Position numbers and translations under genes: made by a program. Positions 1 through 8,966 of a stretch of DNA of 64,000 nt are shown here, piece by piece. Each line of letters starts with the position of its first letter. Within the stretch, counting starts at the first letter, position 1. This stretch comes from Loktanella sp. SALINAS62. GTDB lineage: Bacteria; Pseudomonadota; Alphaproteobacteria; Rhodobacterales; Rhodobacteraceae. The stretch lies in the NCBI RefSeq assembly GCF_018263905.1, contig NZ_JAAFZU010000055.1:429818-493817 (forward strand), given 5' to 3'. The notes under the pieces are model-generated. The model saw only the letters and a program-made list of their open reading frames with translations, made no database searches and was not told the DNA's origin.

Positions 1-549
1 CTGATCACCGTGCAGATTGTGCTGACAGGTGCCCTGCACGAAGATGGTTTGGCTGACAGTCTGGACGGCCTGTGGGGCGGCTGGACCCGCGACAGACGAC
101 TGGAAATCATGAAAGACAGCCGTATCGGTGCATACGGTGTCATCGGGCTGATCGTAACCTTGTTGATGCGCTGGCAGCTATGGTCGCTTTTGATCGCGGC
201 CGATGTGCTATGGGCATCGGCCATGGTCCTTGCCACCACCAGCCGCGCACCTATGGCAGTGCTGATGGCGTGGTTACCACCGGCCCGCGCGTCGGGGTTA
301 AGCCAAGGCGTCGGGCAACCCGATCCGGTGACAGCTGCGGCGGCCTGCGCGGTGGCGGGTCTTATGACCTTGGTTTTCTGGCCCGGCGCCCTGTTTGCGC
401 TTTTACTGGCGATTGGCCTGACGCTGGTTGCATGGGGCCGCATCGCACGCGCCAAGATCGGCGGCCAGACCGGCGACATTCTGGGTGCGGTACAGCAATT
501 TTCGGAGCTGGCAGGCCTGCTGATCCTGGTCGCGCTGATCCTGCCCTAG
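1..549 (+). CDS. cobS: Adenosylcobinamide-GDP ribazoletransferase, C-terminal part
   Basis: The enzyme joins GDP-activated cobinamide to alpha-ribazole (phosphate) in the last stage of adenosylcobalamin synthesis, at the inner membrane. The frame is open from the first base, so the N-terminus lies outside the window; 182 residues are visible against about 250 for the family. The acidic motif HEDGLADSLDG, typical of CobS, sits at the start of the visible part, and several hydrophobic membrane segments follow (for example around ALFALLLAIGLTLVAW). The stop codon overlaps the stop of the convergent downstream gene. Cobalamin synthesis neighbours, if present, must lie to the left of the window. 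Confidence 0.9.
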   Translation: MITVQIVLTGALHEDGLADSLDGLWGGWTRDRRLEIMKDSRIGAYGVIGLIVTLLMRWQLWSLLIAADVLWASAMVLATTSRAPMAVLMAWLPPARASGLSQGVGQPDPVTAAAACAVAGLMTLVFWPGALFALLLAIGLTLVAWGRIARAKIGGQTGDILGAVQQFSELAGLLILVALILP

Positions 550-1231
550 CAGGCCAGCGCCGCCGCAAGCGCCCCATCGACGTTTGGACCCAGATCGCGC
601 GGGATGGCAGTGCCCCCATCCAGCGCGACCGACACGATCCGTGACCAATCCGCCGACATCAGGATCGCGGCGGTCCCGTCGCAACTGACACCACCCGGAA
701 TCGTGTCATCCCCGATCCGGTGATTGGTCACGCCGTCCAGTGCCGCGACCAGTTGCATACTGCCGTTATCCAGCCGCCAGAATTGCAGTGTGCGCGCCAG
801 ATGCGGGCGGTCCACCAGCGCCACCTCGATCCGGCCATCGCCGTCAAAATCGGCGGCCCCAAGCGGGGCCAGCCAGCGATAAGTACGCCCGATGAATGGC
901 GTCGCTGGCAGCGGTTGCGGCTGGCCATCGCGCATCCCGATCACCAGCAGCCGCGCGCCACGGGCGATATCGGTCTGCACGACCACGACCTCTGGCTGGC
1001 CATCGCCAGTGACGTCCCACAGACGCGGGTTCAGATCTTCGTAAACCTGTGTATCGGGCAGTGGCATGCGGTACTGCCCGTCAGTCGTGGTGATCCGCAG
1101 GTCACCCCATTCGACAGCATCGCCCAGAATGGCGTGATCATACCGTGTCGTCGGGTCTGTAAATTCAGCACCCATGATCTGCTGGGCCGCAACCGGCGCA
1201 CCCAAAGCGCACAGGACAGCGGCCCATTTCA

Positions 1232-1232
<1 letters not shown>
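546..1232 (-). CDS. Secreted FG-GAP/VCBS repeat protein of unknown function
   Basis: A 228-residue protein with a short signal peptide (MKWAAVLCALGAPVAAQ) and two calcium-binding-like DxxGDG/DFDGDG repeats followed by hydrophobic strands (DVTGDGQPEVVVV near residue 75, DFDGDGRIEVALV near 130). This is the FG-GAP/VCBS pattern of beta-propeller proteins, here short, with only a few blades, and probably periplasmic. The ATG overlaps the ferredoxin stop by one base (TGATG), so it is likely translated with fdx. No enzymatic motif is visible and I do not assign a function. It could be a structural or binding protein. Confidence 0.75.
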
Positions 1233-1588
<356 letters not shown>

Positions 1589-1684
1589 TCACGGCAGTTT
1601 AGGTGGTCGGGCGCGGTCCTGCCAGCGCGAAAAGACGCCGATCAGGGCACTTTCGCAATCGTGTTGGCGCAGGTATCAAGACGC

Positions 1685-2191
1685 ATGTATCGTATTTTGC
1701 CTGTGCTTGCCGTTCTCGCCGCCTGTGCGGTCCCTGCATCATCCCCCGATCCGTTCACGGATTCGGATGTGATCAGCATGGGCGAAATCCAAACCGACAC
1801 CCTGGGCCGGTGTTTCGCGCGCACCGAACCACGCACCCGCGTCGATGTGGTAGAACGACTGGAACAAGTGGCCCCCGAACGGCGCGATGCAATCGGCAAC
1901 GTGACAGACCCGCCAGTCTTCCGCACGGTGATGGAACCCAGATCTGTCGTCGTTGGTCCCGGCACCCGGTTTCAGGCCGTCTGCCCCCCCGCCCTGACAG
2001 AGCCATTCGTCCAAAGCCTGCAGCGCGCCCTGTTGATACGCCGTCTGTATAACGGTCCGATTTCAGGGCTTTATGACGCGGACACGCGGGCCGCCGTGCA
2101 GCAATTCCAGCGTGATCGCGGCACTGACAGTGCCGTGCTGTCGGTGGTGTCGGCGCAGGATCTGGGGATTTTCGCCGTCGCGCGCAACTGA
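1685..2191 (+). CDS. Putative lipoprotein with a C-terminal peptidoglycan-binding domain
   Basis: A 168-residue protein. The start MYRILPVLAVLAACAVP gives a lipoprotein signal peptide with lipobox LAAC; an upstream in-frame codon would add eight unneeded residues. The last 60 residues (LQRALL, GPISGLYDADTRAAVQQFQ) match the PG_binding_1 helical repeat that holds peptidoglycan. The middle part (residues 25-100) is not recognised. It is probably anchored in the outer membrane and touches the cell wall. It is monocistronic and divergent from the ferredoxin; its 3' end faces the protease gene across a strong hairpin. Confidence 0.75.
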   Translation: MYRILPVLAVLAACAVPASSPDPFTDSDVISMGEIQTDTLGRCFARTEPRTRVDVVERLEQVAPERRDAIGNVTDPPVFRTVMEPRSVVVGPGTRFQAVCPPALTEPFVQSLQRALLIRRLYNGPISGLYDADTRAAVQQFQRDRGTDSAVLSVVSAQDLGIFAVARN

Positions 2192-2195
2192 ATGC

Positions 2196-2224
2196 AAAAA
2201 CGCGCCACGGATAACCGTGGCGCG
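2196..2224 (-). terminator. Rho-independent terminator of the Do-type protease gene
   Basis: A perfect 10-bp stem (CGCGCCACGG / CCGTGGCGCG) with a 4-base loop. Read on the minus strand it is followed by a run of five T, so it ends the protease transcript. The plus side lacks a T run, so it may act only weakly on the convergent lipoprotein gene. Confidence 0.85.
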
Positions 2225-2245
2225 CATCATGACCTGATGGTCCTG

Positions 2246-3769
2246 TCAGTCTTCGATTGACAGCGCCACGAACCGGGGATCGCCGCCCCGCCGCACCAAA
2301 AGCAGGACCGACGTGCGCCCTGCTTCAGTCGCAGCATCAATCTGGGCTTGCAGATCTTCGGGCGTCGCTACGGCCTCCTGTCCGGCTTCGGTGATCACGT
2401 CGCCTTCGATCAGGCCTTTCGTAGCGGCGCTGGAATCGGGATCGATGGCTGTGATGACCAACCCTTCGGTGACGGTCAGATCGAATTGTTCGGTCAGCGC
2501 ATCATCAATCGGCGCAACCGTCAGCCCCATCAGTTCAACCGGCGCATCGGGGTCCGGACCCCCATCGGGTGCATTGGTTGGAAAGGCCACCGCTTCGTCC
2601 GTTTCACGACGGCCCAAGGTTACGGTCCGTTCGATTTCTTCGCCCGCGCGTAGAATCGTCATCGCGGCTTCCTTGCCGACGGCCGCATTGCCGACCATGC
2701 GGACCAATTCGCGGGTGTCCGACACCTGTGTTCCGTCAAAGGTCAGAATGACGTCGCCGGATTCCAATCCGGCATCCGCAGCCGGGCCCGGCGGCACGTC
2801 AGTCACCATTGCACCGCGCGCACTGTCCAGCCCTTCGATGGCGTCCACCATGTCGGGTGTGACATCCTGAATGCGCACACCCAGCCAGCCACGCCGGGTT
2901 TCCCCGAATTCGCGCAGCTGATCGACCACATCCGTCACAACGGCTGCCGACATCGCGAAACCGATGCCGATGCTGCCGCCATTGGGCGATAGAATTGCAG
3001 TGTTCACGCCGATGACTTCACCCGCCATGTTGAACAGCGGCCCGCCGGAATTGCCGCGATTGATCGCGGCGTCCGTCTGGATGTAGTCGTCATAGGTGCC
3101 TTGCAGCGATCTGTTGCGCGCCGACACGATACCGGCAGACACTGAAAATCCCTGTCCCAACGGGTTGCCCATGGCCATGACCCAATCCCCGACGCGCGCG
3201 CCGACGTCATCGCTATCGCCAAATTCCACGAAGGGCAGCGGCGCGTCGAACGAGACCTTGAGCACAGCGATATCCGTGTTCGGGTCAGTGCCGACCAGTT
3301 CGGCGGGCAGAAATTCCGTCGGCTGTCCGTCGCCCGGGAAAAACTCAATCTCGATCTCGTCCGCGCCTTCGATCACGTGGTTATTGGTTACAATGAAACC
3401 GTCAGCACTGATCACAAATCCGGATCCCAGCGCGCTTGACCGGCGCGGCTGACCATCTGGCCCGCCGGGCATTTCGTTGAAAAAATCCTCGAACGGGGAA
3501 CCATCGGGCACCAGTCCCTGCGGTCCGGTGCGTTCGGCCACGCTGGTGGATGTTGTGATGTTGACCACCGCCGGGCTGACCTGACTGGCCAGATCGGCAA
3601 ATGTTGCGGGCCGGTCCACGGGCGTCATCACCGTCGAATCGGTGGATTGCGCATAGCCGGGCATGGTCTGTGCGGCAAACAATGCTGCAACAAGAGCAAG
3701 ACCGTTGATCAGCCCTGCCCGGGCCGATTGCGTCTGAAGCGTTTGGTTCTGTGCGATGGCCTGTGTCAA
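2246..3769 (-). CDS. degP: Periplasmic Do-family serine protease (DegP/DegQ/MucD type)
   Basis: A 507-residue trypsin-like protease and chaperone for misfolded envelope proteins. The catalytic triad is visible: His131 in NNHVIEG, Asp166 in DPNTDIAVL, Ser241 in GNSGGPLF. Two PDZ domains follow (about residues 255-350 and 385-490), so it is a full Do protease rather than a DegS form. I start at a TTG codon (MTQAIAQNQ) because AGGGAG lies six bases upstream and the signal peptide (GLALVAALFAAQTMPGYA) then has normal length; the longer frame to 3838 adds 23 unlikely residues. It is downstream of hflK-hflC, separated by a terminator, so probably has its own stress-responsive promoter. Confidence 0.9.
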   Translation of the reverse strand: MTQAIAQNQTLQTQSARAGLINGLALVAALFAAQTMPGYAQSTDSTVMTPVDRPATFADLASQVSPAVVNITTSTSVAERTGPQGLVPDGSPFEDFFNEMPGGPDGQPRRSSALGSGFVISADGFIVTNNHVIEGADEIEIEFFPGDGQPTEFLPAELVGTDPNTDIAVLKVSFDAPLPFVEFGDSDDVGARVGDWVMAMGNPLGQGFSVSAGIVSARNRSLQGTYDDYIQTDAAINRGNSGGPLFNMAGEVIGVNTAILSPNGGSIGIGFAMSAAVVTDVVDQLREFGETRRGWLGVRIQDVTPDMVDAIEGLDSARGAMVTDVPPGPAADAGLESGDVILTFDGTQVSDTRELVRMVGNAAVGKEAAMTILRAGEEIERTVTLGRRETDEAVAFPTNAPDGGPDPDAPVELMGLTVAPIDDALTEQFDLTVTEGLVITAIDPDSSAATKGLIEGDVITEAGQEAVATPEDLQAQIDAATEAGRTSVLLLVRRGGDPRFVALSIED

Positions 3770-3863
3770 CTTGTGCTCCCTGATTGGCGCGCCCGGTCGG
3801 CGCCATGTCCGATATGCCCTTAACATAGACTGCGGCATCTGTGGCGCAATGCACGTGATGTTT

Positions 3864-3881
3864 TGTCACGCGGGCGTGACA
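3864..3881. promoter_or_regulatory. Operator-like palindrome upstream of the protease gene
   Basis: TGTCACGC-GG-GCGTGACA is a perfect inverted repeat with a 2-base centre, about 95 bases upstream of the TTG start. It lacks a T run and has too short a loop for a terminator, so a dimeric regulator site is the simpler reading. Which regulator is not known to me. Confidence 0.45.
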
Positions 3882-3983
3882 GTCCACGCCAAAAGCCAAT
3901 CCATCATTGGCGCAGTCCACGCCACAGGACCCAAGGCAGAACCTGAAATGTCGACGGCGGGCATAAGCTTTGGACAATGCTGC

Positions 3984-4019
3984 AAAAAGAATGACCTGCC
4001 GCGATGAACGCGGCAGGTC
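3984..4019 (-). terminator. Terminator of the hflK-hflC operon
   Basis: A perfect 11-bp stem GACCTGCCGCG / CGCGGCAGGTC with loop ATGAA; on the minus strand it is followed by CATTCTTTTT. It separates hflC from the protease gene. Confidence 0.8.
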
Positions 4020-4094
4020 TGGTTCAGTTCGGTCAGGTCACGCGGACTGCGTCAGTCAACGATCACGCCGTTCTATTACATGCCTTGGGCCTGA

Positions 4095-5036
4095 TTACTG
4101 ATCGGCGGGCGCCGTCGTGCCCGTCGCCTGACCCGAAGCACTGGACTGTGCTTGCGCCGTATTCTCGGCACTGCCCTGATCGGATTGCAGGTAGTTGAAG
4201 AATTCCGAATCCGGGCTCAGCACCATCGAAGACCGCCCCTGTTCTGCGAACCGCAGATAGGCTGTCATCGAACGATAGAATTCAAAGAATTCCGGGTCCG
4301 CGCCAAAGGCCTCTGCATAAACTGCGTTCCGTGCGGCGTCGGCTTCACCGCGTGTGATTTCGGCCTGACGGTTCGCGTCAGATGTCAGTTCCACAACCGT
4401 CCGGTCAGCCTGTGCGCGGATGCGCAATGCGGCTTCGTTACCGCGCGCCACTTCGTCTGCGGCTTCGCGTTCACGTTCAGCCTTCATCCGCTCGTAGGTT
4501 GCGTTCAGGTTTTCGGGCGGAAGATCGGTACGCTTCAGCCGCACATCGATCACTTCCAGGCCCAGGCTTTGGGCTTCTGCGATGGCGTTGTTGCGGATGC
4601 GCAGCATCAGCGCGGCCCGGTCGGTGGACAGGATGTCGTTGGACGACACCGTACCCAGCACGTTCCGCGTGGTGTCACGCAGAATGCCGTCCAGACGCCG
4701 CGATGCGACTTCCAGACCGCCCGCGCCGACGGCCTGACGGAACTGCACGACATCCGCGATGCGGTAGCGCGCAAAGGCGTCGACAACCAGACGACGGTCA
4801 TCCGACGGGGTCACTTCGAGCGGGTCCAGATCACGTGACAGAATACGGTCGTCGTATTTCACCACGTCCTGAATCAGCGGCACCTTGAAACCGACGCCGG
4901 GTTCGCTTTTGACCTTCACGATCTGACCGAACTGCAGCACAAGCGCCCGTTCGCGTTCGTCCACAATGAACACAGAGCTCAGCGCGGCCACGAGGATAAG
5001 CACGAAGATGGGTAGCAGAAAAATGGACTTACGCAT
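4095..5036 (-). CDS. hflC: HflC, modulator of FtsH protease
   Basis: A 313-residue SPFH/prohibitin-family membrane protein that forms, with HflK, the large periplasmic cage around FtsH and tunes its degradation of membrane proteins. A single N-terminal membrane segment (IFLLPIFVLILVAALSSVFIV) is followed by the band-7 domain, a charged helical region (about residues 180-250, ERMKAEREREAADEVARG) and a Gln/Ser/Ala-rich tail. The ATG overlaps the hflK stop by one base (TAATG), so translation is coupled and the subunits are made in equal amounts. Length agrees with other HflC proteins. Confidence 0.95.
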   Translation of the reverse strand: MRKSIFLLPIFVLILVAALSSVFIVDERERALVLQFGQIVKVKSEPGVGFKVPLIQDVVKYDDRILSRDLDPLEVTPSDDRRLVVDAFARYRIADVVQFRQAVGAGGLEVASRRLDGILRDTTRNVLGTVSSNDILSTDRAALMLRIRNNAIAEAQSLGLEVIDVRLKRTDLPPENLNATYERMKAEREREAADEVARGNEAALRIRAQADRTVVELTSDANRQAEITRGEADAARNAVYAEAFGADPEFFEFYRSMTAYLRFAEQGRSSMVLSPDSEFFNYLQSDQGSAENTAQAQSSASGQATGTTAPADQ

Positions 5037-6238
5037 TAGTTCGACCCTCCGACGTTGGATGAGGACGAATTCAGCGCCCCCGTATTCGTGTTGCCGCGTG
5101 CGTTGCGGCTGTTTGCACCCAGTTCATTCAGGGGCAGATACGGCACGACGCCATTGCCGCTGTTTTCGTCCAGCAGGATGATATCGACACCGCCCAGCAC
5201 GTCTTCCATCGTTTCCAGGTAGATCCGCTTGCGTGTGACCTCTGGCGCCTTTGCGTATTCATCCAGAACTGCGGTAAAGCGCGATGCCTCACCAGACGCT
5301 TCGTTGACGACCCGTGCGCGATAGCCTTCGGCCTGTTCCAGCGCTTGCGCTGCTTCACCGCGGGCTTCGGCGACGACGCGGTTGGCATAGGCGTCAGCCA
5401 CGTTGGTCAACCGGTCACGTTCCTGTTCGGCGTCCTGCACCTGCCTGAACGATGCGATGACGGGTTGGGGCGGGTCTGCCTTGTCAAGGTTGACACGCAC
5501 GATGTTCACACCTGATTCATAGGAATCGAGCGTGGACTGGATTTCGCTGCGCACACGGTCGGCAATCGCGCCCCGGTCCCGGTTCAGGATCGGTGCCAAC
5601 TGGCTTTGTGCGATGATTTCACGCATCACGGATTCTGCCACGGCTTCGATCGTTTGGGGCGGATCGGCCAGGTTGAACAGATATTGCTGCGGGTCAGTGA
5701 TGTTCCAGACAACCTGAAAATCGATGTCGACGATGTTTTCGTCGCCGGTCAGCATCAGGCCCGCATCCATACCGGACTGGCTGGTGCCGATGTCGACGCT
5801 GCGTTCGGTCGTCACCTGCAACACTTCGGCCGAAACGACCGGCCACGGTGCAAAGTTCAGGCCGGGCCCGTTGGTCGACAGGTAGTCGCCCAGCAGCAGC
5901 TCGACAGATTGCTCGTCAGGGCTGACTGTATAGAACGACGCCATCCCCCACAGCACGACTGCACCCAGCACGCCTAGACCGACCGTGCCGCGTGTCAGCA
6001 TCGGACCGCCGCCGCCCGAACCGCCGGACCCGTTGCCATTGCCGCCACCGCGACCGCCCATTAGAACGCGCAGTTGTTCACGGCCCTTGTTCATCAAATC
6101 GTCGATTTCGGGGATCTGCGGGCCTTCGCCCGACTTTCGGGGTGGCTTGGGTGGTCGGTTATCACCGCCGTTCGCACCATTGCCCCGGTTTCCGTCATTG
6201 CCGCCACCCCCCCAGGGGCCTCCGGTATTGCCTGCCAT
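5036..6238 (-). CDS. hflK: HflK, modulator of FtsH protease
   Basis: A 400-residue SPFH-family partner of HflC. The cytoplasmic N-terminus (residues 1-85) is rich in Gly, Asn and Pro (GGPWGGGGNDGNRGNGANGG), as usual for HflK. A membrane segment follows (VGLGVLGAVVLWGMASFYTV), then the band-7 domain and a helical part with RDRLTNVADAYANRVV and AEARGEA motifs, ending in a Ser/Asn-rich tail. It is the first gene of hflK-hflC; gor lies 75 bases upstream of its start on the same strand. Confidence 0.95.
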   Translation of the reverse strand: MAGNTGGPWGGGGNDGNRGNGANGGDNRPPKPPRKSGEGPQIPEIDDLMNKGREQLRVLMGGRGGGNGNGSGGSGGGGPMLTRGTVGLGVLGAVVLWGMASFYTVSPDEQSVELLLGDYLSTNGPGLNFAPWPVVSAEVLQVTTERSVDIGTSQSGMDAGLMLTGDENIVDIDFQVVWNITDPQQYLFNLADPPQTIEAVAESVMREIIAQSQLAPILNRDRGAIADRVRSEIQSTLDSYESGVNIVRVNLDKADPPQPVIASFRQVQDAEQERDRLTNVADAYANRVVAEARGEAAQALEQAEGYRARVVNEASGEASRFTAVLDEYAKAPEVTRKRIYLETMEDVLGGVDIILLDENSGNGVVPYLPLNELGANSRNARGNTNTGALNSSSSNVGGSN

Positions 6239-6313
6239 CGTGTGTCAGTCTTCCTTTGCTTTTGCCCGCGCCTTGGGCCTTCGAATAATAGGTGGGCGTT
6301 TACGTGCCCCGGT

Positions 6314-7786
6314 TCAAGTTCTGCGGCTTGGTTCCCGCATTGTCATCAGCTCTTCGGAAATCGTCGGATGCACCGCACAGGTGCGGTCAAAATCCTCTTT
6401 TGTAGCGCCCATCTTGATTGCGACACCGATCATCTGGATCAATTCTCCGGCGTCCGGCGCGACAATGTGACAGCCCAGAACGCGGCGGGTATCGACGCAG
6501 ACGATCAGTTTCATCAAAACCCGCGCGGTGCCATCGATAAACGCCTGATTCATGGGGCGAAAGCTGGTCGAATACACTTCGATCGGGCCGTTGCGGGCCG
6601 CGTCGTCCTCTGTCAGGCCGACCGATCCCAATTCGGGCTGGGTAAACACCGCCGACGCGATCAGGTCATGATCGACAGGGGTCGGGTTGCCTTTGAATAC
6701 CGTTTCGACAAAGGCCATACCTTCGCGGATCGCCACGGGTGTCAGCGGAACCCGGTCGGTCACATCACCGATGGCATAGATCGACGGCACATTGGTCTGA
6801 CTGTATTCATCGACAGCAATCGCGCCGCTGCGTTCCAGTGTCACGCCCGCCTCTTTAAGCCCCAGACCGTCGGTCGAGGGTGCGCGGCCCGTGGCAAAGA
6901 TCACGTGATCGAACACCTTTTCGACGCCGGTGGTCGCCTTGGTCCAGACCGGACCTGCGGCTTTGGGATCGGTGATGCTTTTGTCATTGTGTGATAGCGA
7001 TTCTCGTTCACCCACGGGTCCGCCCATCGTGGCATCCGAACCTGTCGGGCGCGGCCCGCTGGGCGCATCTGCCGCACCGCACATTTCCTGAATGCTGGTG
7101 CCCATGTGGATATCGACGCCGCATTGGCGCATCGATTCAGACAAAAGACCGCGTGCTTCGTCGTCAAATCCTTTCAGGATCTGTGCACCGCGGGCATACA
7201 TCGTCACGTCCACGCCGAAATTCCGCAGGATGCAGGCGAATTCGCACGCGATATAGCCACCACCGACGATCAGCACGGATTTGGGCAATTCTTCCATCAG
7301 GAACAGATCATTGCTGACCAGCCCAAGTTCCGCGTTTTCCAACGGTGGCCGGACCGGGTGACCACCCACGGCGACAAGAATATGTTTGGCCGACACCGTC
7401 TGGTTGTTCGCCAGTTTGACCGTATGCGGATCAACGATGGTCGCGCGGCTGTCGAAAATCTTGACACCAGAGCCATCCAGCAGCTTGCGATACACGCCTT
7501 CAAGGCGTTCCAGCTCTGCCATCAGCTTGGGGTGGAATTGCTGCCAGTCGAACGCGCCGCACTGGGCGTCCCAGCCGAACTTGCGGGCATCAGCCACAGC
7601 GGCAGCCCCTTTGGACGCGAACACCATCAGCTTTTTCGGCACGCAGCCCCGGATAACGCAGGTGCCGCCCAGACGGCTTTCTTCGGCCAATGCGACGGTG
7701 GCACCTGTTTGTGCTGCCATGCGTGCCGCGCGGACACCGCCCGAACCACCACCGATGACAAACAGGTCGAAATCATAATCAGCCAT
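6314..7786 (-). CDS. gor: Glutathione-disulfide reductase with an internal insertion
   Basis: An NADPH- and FAD-dependent enzyme that reduces glutathione disulfide in the cytoplasm. Visible: FAD-binding GGGSGG near residue 12, the redox pair C43/C48 in GGTCVIRGCVPKK, an NADPH-binding GGGYIACEFA near 175, ATGR at 298, and the C-terminal base His473 with Glu478 in HPTISEE. It is 490 residues, about 35-40 longer than usual; the excess is a Gly/Pro/Ser-rich stretch at residues 237-276, in the NADPH domain between two strands. The frame stays open and no catalytic motif is broken, so it is probably functional. It lies between rpiA and hflK on the same strand. Confidence 0.95.
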   Translation of the reverse strand: MADYDFDLFVIGGGSGGVRAARMAAQTGATVALAEESRLGGTCVIRGCVPKKLMVFASKGAAAVADARKFGWDAQCGAFDWQQFHPKLMAELERLEGVYRKLLDGSGVKIFDSRATIVDPHTVKLANNQTVSAKHILVAVGGHPVRPPLENAELGLVSNDLFLMEELPKSVLIVGGGYIACEFACILRNFGVDVTMYARGAQILKGFDDEARGLLSESMRQCGVDIHMGTSIQEMCGAADAPSGPRPTGSDATMGGPVGERESLSHNDKSITDPKAAGPVWTKATTGVEKVFDHVIFATGRAPSTDGLGLKEAGVTLERSGAIAVDEYSQTNVPSIYAIGDVTDRVPLTPVAIREGMAFVETVFKGNPTPVDHDLIASAVFTQPELGSVGLTEDDAARNGPIEVYSTSFRPMNQAFIDGTARVLMKLIVCVDTRRVLGCHIVAPDAGELIQMIGVAIKMGATKEDFDRTCAVHPTISEELMTMREPSRRT

Positions 7787-7938
7787 CGTGCATTGATCCT
7801 TTTATCGCATTCCGGCCGCAGCCTAAGCTGAAGGCGCCGCAAGGACAACGCCCCAGCCCTGCCCGCGACACTATCGACAGCTTGTTCATCTTGCCCGCAA
7901 CGATGCCGCCCGAATAGCAAACGGGTCAGCGCGCCGGA

Positions 7939-8727
7939 TCAGTCGCCCAGATCAGCGAACAGATTGTCATCATCCAGAAAATCGTAACGGGTTTCGTCAC
8001 GTTCACCCTTGTTGATGTCCTGCACCTCGACCCGGCCATCACCATATCCCGTCACGACGATGTCGCAGATATCGATGAACAGCCCGTTTTCCACCACACC
8101 GGGGATCTGGTTCAGCACAAGGCTTAGCTGGCGTGCGTTGCCAATCCGGTTCAGATGCAGATCAAGAATGTGGTTCCCCTCGTCCGTCACATAGGCCGCA
8201 TCGCCGTTCATGCGCAGGCTGGTCGTGGTTCCCAGCACGTCCATGCCGACAAGGACTTCTTCGATCAGCGCTTTGGACGTTTGCCAGCCAAACGGGATCA
8301 CCTCGACCGGAAGCGGGAAATTTCCCAGTGTTTCAACGCGTTTCGACCCGTCGGTGATGACGATCATCTGATCGGATGCGGTGGCCACGATCTTTTCCAT
8401 CAGCAAGGCGCCACCGCCGCCCTTAATCATGTTCAGGTCGTGGTCGTATTCGTCCGCCCCGTCGATTGTCAGATCAAGCCACTTTGCTTCGTCCAGCGAA
8501 ATCACTTCGATCCCGACCTGCCGCGCCAGTTCCGCCGTGCGGCTGGATGTCGGCACACCCTTGATCCGCAGATTCTGGTCGCGCACCATTTCACCCAGAC
8601 AGCGCACCAACCACGCCGCGGTCGATCCCGTGCCCAGACCCAGCTTCATGCCGTCCTGAACAAAGTCGCAGGCGCGTTTGGCTGCGACGAATTTGGCTTT
8701 GTCGATGGGGGACAGATTGGCGGACAT
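7939..8727 (-). CDS. rpiA: Ribose-5-phosphate isomerase A
   Basis: Interconverts ribose 5-phosphate and ribulose 5-phosphate in the pentose phosphate pathway. The 262-residue protein shows the RpiA signatures GLGTGSTAAWLV (phosphate loop, near residue 30), TIDGADEYD (catalytic Asp, near 88) and KGGGGALLMEKI. The start MSANLSP is preceded by AGGAG on the minus strand. It is followed after 152 bases by gor; the two may share a transcript, linking NADPH-producing sugar metabolism with glutathione reduction, but that is inference. About 25 residues at the C-terminus (NKGERDETRYDFLDDDN) extend beyond the core fold. Confidence 0.95.
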   Translation of the reverse strand: MSANLSPIDKAKFVAAKRACDFVQDGMKLGLGTGSTAAWLVRCLGEMVRDQNLRIKGVPTSSRTAELARQVGIEVISLDEAKWLDLTIDGADEYDHDLNMIKGGGGALLMEKIVATASDQMIVITDGSKRVETLGNFPLPVEVIPFGWQTSKALIEEVLVGMDVLGTTTSLRMNGDAAYVTDEGNHILDLHLNRIGNARQLSLVLNQIPGVVENGLFIDICDIVVTGYGDGRVEVQDINKGERDETRYDFLDDDNLFADLGD

Positions 8728-8966
8728 GGTGCGGCTCCTGTGGCGACTCGATGCTTTATAGTGTGGGCATCGCTTGAATGCACAGGCAGATTACCCAAAT
8801 TGCGGACGCAAAACGTTTCAGCGCCGCTGCGTGTTTTTTCGCCACGACAGAAGAATCCGCGCACGCCATTATCATGTCATGTCAGCGCTTCATGCATCAT
8901 CGATATTGGCGAAGCATACCGCTTTTGGTCCGTGACGGTCCGGTCGTGCCGTTCTAGGATCGGCGC

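Larger units (their letters stand above)
3770..4094. other. Intergenic region between hflC and the protease gene
   Basis: About 325 bases without a convincing gene. It holds the hflC terminator hairpin at 3984-4019 and an 18-bp operator-like palindrome at 3864-3881. The remaining open frames are short, lack ribosome-binding sites and have no recognisable product. Confidence 0.7.
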
